NCBI GenBank assembly: GCA_021163945.1
Contig: JAGGTC010000067.1
Coordinates: 1 to 33,703, forward strand
Reading direction: 5' to 3'
DNA length: 33,703 bases
Origin: Deltaproteobacteria bacterium
GTDB lineage: Bacteria; Desulfobacterota; Desulfofervidia; Desulfofervidales; DG-60
Shown here one piece after another: positions 32,069-33,703 of this stretch (positions are counted from its first letter, which is position 1; each line of letters begins with the position of its first letter). The notes under the pieces are model-generated. The model searched no databases. It worked only from the letters and a program-made list of their open reading frames with translations, and had not been told where the DNA came from. A program made the translations under genes and the position numbers.

Positions 32069-33613
32069 ATGGAAGATACAAAGGATATTAAGGAGATAAG
32101 GAAACTTATCTCATTGGGGAAGGAAAGGGGATATCTTACCTATAATGAAATTACTGAGGCCTTACCAGAGGAATTTATGGCCGAGAGGATGGATGATGTG
32201 ATTATGATCTTTAATGAAATGGATATAGATATTGTGGAGGATGATAAAAAACAAATAAAGGGTGAAGATTTAAATAAGACAAAGATAGTTATAGAAGAAG
32301 AGGAAGGGGGTCGCTTTGTTGACCCAGTGAGACTTTACTTAAGGGAAATGGGGGCAGTGCCTTTATTGAGCAGGGAAGAAGAGGTAGAAATTGCCAGGGT
32401 AATAGAGGAGGGCGAGGAGAGGATATTAGATGCGTTATTTGATTCCATTATAGGAATAAAGGAGCTTATTAAGATTGGACAAAGATTGAAAAGAGGGGAG
32501 GTAAATATAAGGGATGTAGTTAGGGATCTGGACGAAGAGGATCTAGAACAGGAAGAAGAGAGAAAAAGATTGGTAATTAATCTATTGGAGGAAGTGGCCC
32601 TAATAGAGAAGGAAAATTTAATCTTACGCCGTATGCTTGCCAAAACTTCAAACAAGGGGAGTAGGAGGAGGCTAAGAAAGAGGTTTTTAAACAACAAATC
32701 ACATATTTGCTATCTTTTAAAGAAGATAAAGTTAGATAAAAGGCAGATTGATTATATTGTAAGCAAATTAAAGTTGATCTTGGCACAAGTGAGGGGAAAG
32801 AGGACTACACTTAAGGTAGAGGGAAAATTGGAATTGCCTGTGGGAAGATTGGACAATATCTTAAAAAAGATAAGGGAAGGTGAAGAGAAGATCCGCTGGG
32901 CCAAAAATCAGTTGGTTAAGGCAAATTTGCGTTTAGTGGTAAGCATTGCAAAAAAGTACACCAATCGTGGACTACAATTTTTGGATTTGATTCAAGAAGG
33001 CAATATAGGCTTAATGAAGGCTGTAGATAAATTTGATTATCACCGTGGGTATAAGTTTAGCACCTATGCCACTTGGTGGATCAGACAGGCCATTACGAGG
33101 GCCATTGCGGACCAGGCCAGAATCATTCGTATACCTGTCCATATGCTTGAGACTATAAATAGATTGGCCAAGGTAGTACGCTATTATATTCAAGAGAATG
33201 GAGAGGAACCCACGCCCCAAGAGATTGCTGATAGATTGGGCTTTAGCATAGAAAAGGTGAATAAGATATTAAGGATTGTAAAGGAGCCCATATCGCTTGA
33301 GATGCCTATTGGCGAGGAAGACAGCCCATTAGTAGATTTTATTGAAGACAAAAGGATATTACCTCCAGATGAAGTGGCGATCAGGATTGATTTGGCACAT
33401 CAAGCAAGAAAAATGCTCTCTACATTGGCCCCTCGGGAGGAAAAGGTGTTGCGTATGAGATTTGGCATTGGGGAGAAATCTGATCATACCTTAGAAGAAG
33501 TGGGGAGGTATTTTTCGGTAACCCGTGAAAGGATTAGGCAAATAGAGGCCAAGGCATTGAGGAAGTTAAGGCATCCTAGTAGAAGCAGATTGTTAAAAGG
33601 GTTTTTGGACTAG
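32069..33613 (+). CDS. rpoD: RNA polymerase sigma factor RpoD (sigma70)
   Basis: Encodes 514 residues, shorter than E. coli (613) because the non-conserved segment after region 1.2 is short. Region 1.1 is at the N-terminus and region 1.2 starts DPVRLYLREMG (85-95). Region 2 (about 275-345) has NLRLVVSIAKKY and FSTYATWWIRQAI for -10 recognition. Region 4 (about 453-510) has TLEEVGRYFSVTRERIRQIE for -35 recognition. GGAGG precedes the ATG. It is the housekeeping sigma and presumably reads the three promoters seen here. Confidence 0.98.
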   Translation: MEDTKDIKEIRKLISLGKERGYLTYNEITEALPEEFMAERMDDVIMIFNEMDIDIVEDDKKQIKGEDLNKTKIVIEEEEGGRFVDPVRLYLREMGAVPLLSREEEVEIARVIEEGEERILDALFDSIIGIKELIKIGQRLKRGEVNIRDVVRDLDEEDLEQEEERKRLVINLLEEVALIEKENLILRRMLAKTSNKGSRRRLRKRFLNNKSHICYLLKKIKLDKRQIDYIVSKLKLILAQVRGKRTTLKVEGKLELPVGRLDNILKKIREGEEKIRWAKNQLVKANLRLVVSIAKKYTNRGLQFLDLIQEGNIGLMKAVDKFDYHRGYKFSTYATWWIRQAITRAIADQARIIRIPVHMLETINRLAKVVRYYIQENGEEPTPQEIADRLGFSIEKVNKILRIVKEPISLEMPIGEEDSPLVDFIEDKRILPPDEVAIRIDLAHQARKMLSTLAPREEKVLRMRFGIGEKSDHTLEEVGRYFSVTRERIRQIEAKALRKLRHPSRSRLLKGFLD

Positions 33614-33641
33614 TTGACAAAGATGGTATTCATTGTATTAT
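33614..33641 (+). promoter_or_regulatory. Promoter of the tRNA(CAU) gene
   Basis: A perfect TTGACA (33614-33619) begins directly after the rpoD stop. TATTAT (33636-33641, one change from consensus) follows at 16 bases. The tRNA begins at 33650, so the transcript would start only a base or two before the mature 5' end. No terminator separates rpoD from it, so readthrough from the operon is also possible. Confidence 0.7.
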
Positions 33642-33649
33642 TAAGACAC

Positions 33650-33703
33650 GGGCCCATAGCTCAGTTGGCAGAGCCACCGGCTCATAACCGGAAGGTCCCA
33701 GGT
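33650..33703 (+). tRNA. tRNA with CAU anticodon (elongator Met or Ile2), 3' end cut off
   Basis: The 5' acceptor strand is GGGCCCA (33650-33656), the D stem is GCTC/GAGC (33659-33662 with 33671-33674), and anticodon CAT is at 33683-33685 within CTCATAA. The anticodon stem has four G-C pairs, but positions 27-43 would be an A-A mismatch. The T stem begins at 33698. The 3' part lies beyond the window. Initiator tRNA is unlikely, because three G-C pairs with GGG next to the anticodon loop are missing. Met and lysidine-modified Ile2 cannot be separated without the 3' half. Confidence 0.88.

Noticed and set aside
1..33703. Mobile element, CRISPR array, defence system or other novel gene cassette
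   Set aside because: Every coding stretch matches a known core gene in standard order, and no repeats, integrase-like genes or unexplained gaps over about 75 bases remain.

Overview
This window is a core-genome informational supercluster from a bacterium. It holds 46 protein genes and two edge-truncated tRNA genes, all on the + strand, with almost no spacer DNA. The longest stretch without a gene is about 75 bases (30226-30300). I see no mobile elements, CRISPR arrays, phage genes, toxin-antitoxin pairs or hypothetical proteins, and no undescribed system. The points of interest are regulatory RNA elements, start-codon choices and metal-site variants inside otherwise standard genes.

Layout. 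(1) 1-11208: a 5'-truncated tRNA-Trp, then secE-nusG-rplK-rplA-rplJ-rplL-rpoB-rpoC. (2) A strong sigma70-type promoter sits over the rpoC stop codon (11205-11233). It is followed by the str genes rpsL-rpsG-fusA-tuf, which run without a visible break into S10 (rpsJ-rplC-D-W-B-rpsS-rplV-rpsC-rplP-rpmC-rpsQ), spc (rplN-X-E-rpsN-H-rplF-R-rpsE-rpmD-rplO-secY-adk-map-infA-rpmJ) and alpha (rpsM-K-D-rpoA-rplQ), ending at 29961. (3) A second strong promoter (29967-29995) starts the macromolecular synthesis operon rpsU-dnaG-rpoD. Its rpsU/dnaG gap carries hairpins and a U-tract, the place where E. coli has an internal terminator. (4) A third promoter just after rpoD leads into a tRNA with anticodon CAU, cut by the window end.

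Organism. The DNA is AT-rich and arginine is written mostly AGG/AGA, a trend often seen in thermophiles. RpoB carries regions that look like both proteobacterial insertions (beta-SI1 and beta-SI2), and RpoC carries a large trigger-loop insertion (beta'-SI3 type). The rpsU-dnaG-rpoD operon and the unbroken rif-str-S10-spc-alpha order also fit a deltaproteobacterial/Desulfobacterota-type or Thermodesulfobacteria-like lineage. S14, L36, S4, L24, adenylate kinase and possibly EF-Tu use four-ligand metal sites. I infer a probably anaerobic, possibly thermophilic member of that group; species assignment is not possible by eye.

How the genes work together. The window supplies the RNA polymerase core (alpha, beta, beta') and its housekeeping sigma factor, the elongation/antitermination factor NusG, and much of both ribosomal subunits. 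It also encodes EF-G, EF-Tu and IF1, the SecY and SecE subunits of the translocon, methionine aminopeptidase for nascent chains, adenylate kinase for nucleotide balance, and primase for replication. Many genes overlap by ATGA or TGATG junctions, suggesting tight translational coupling.
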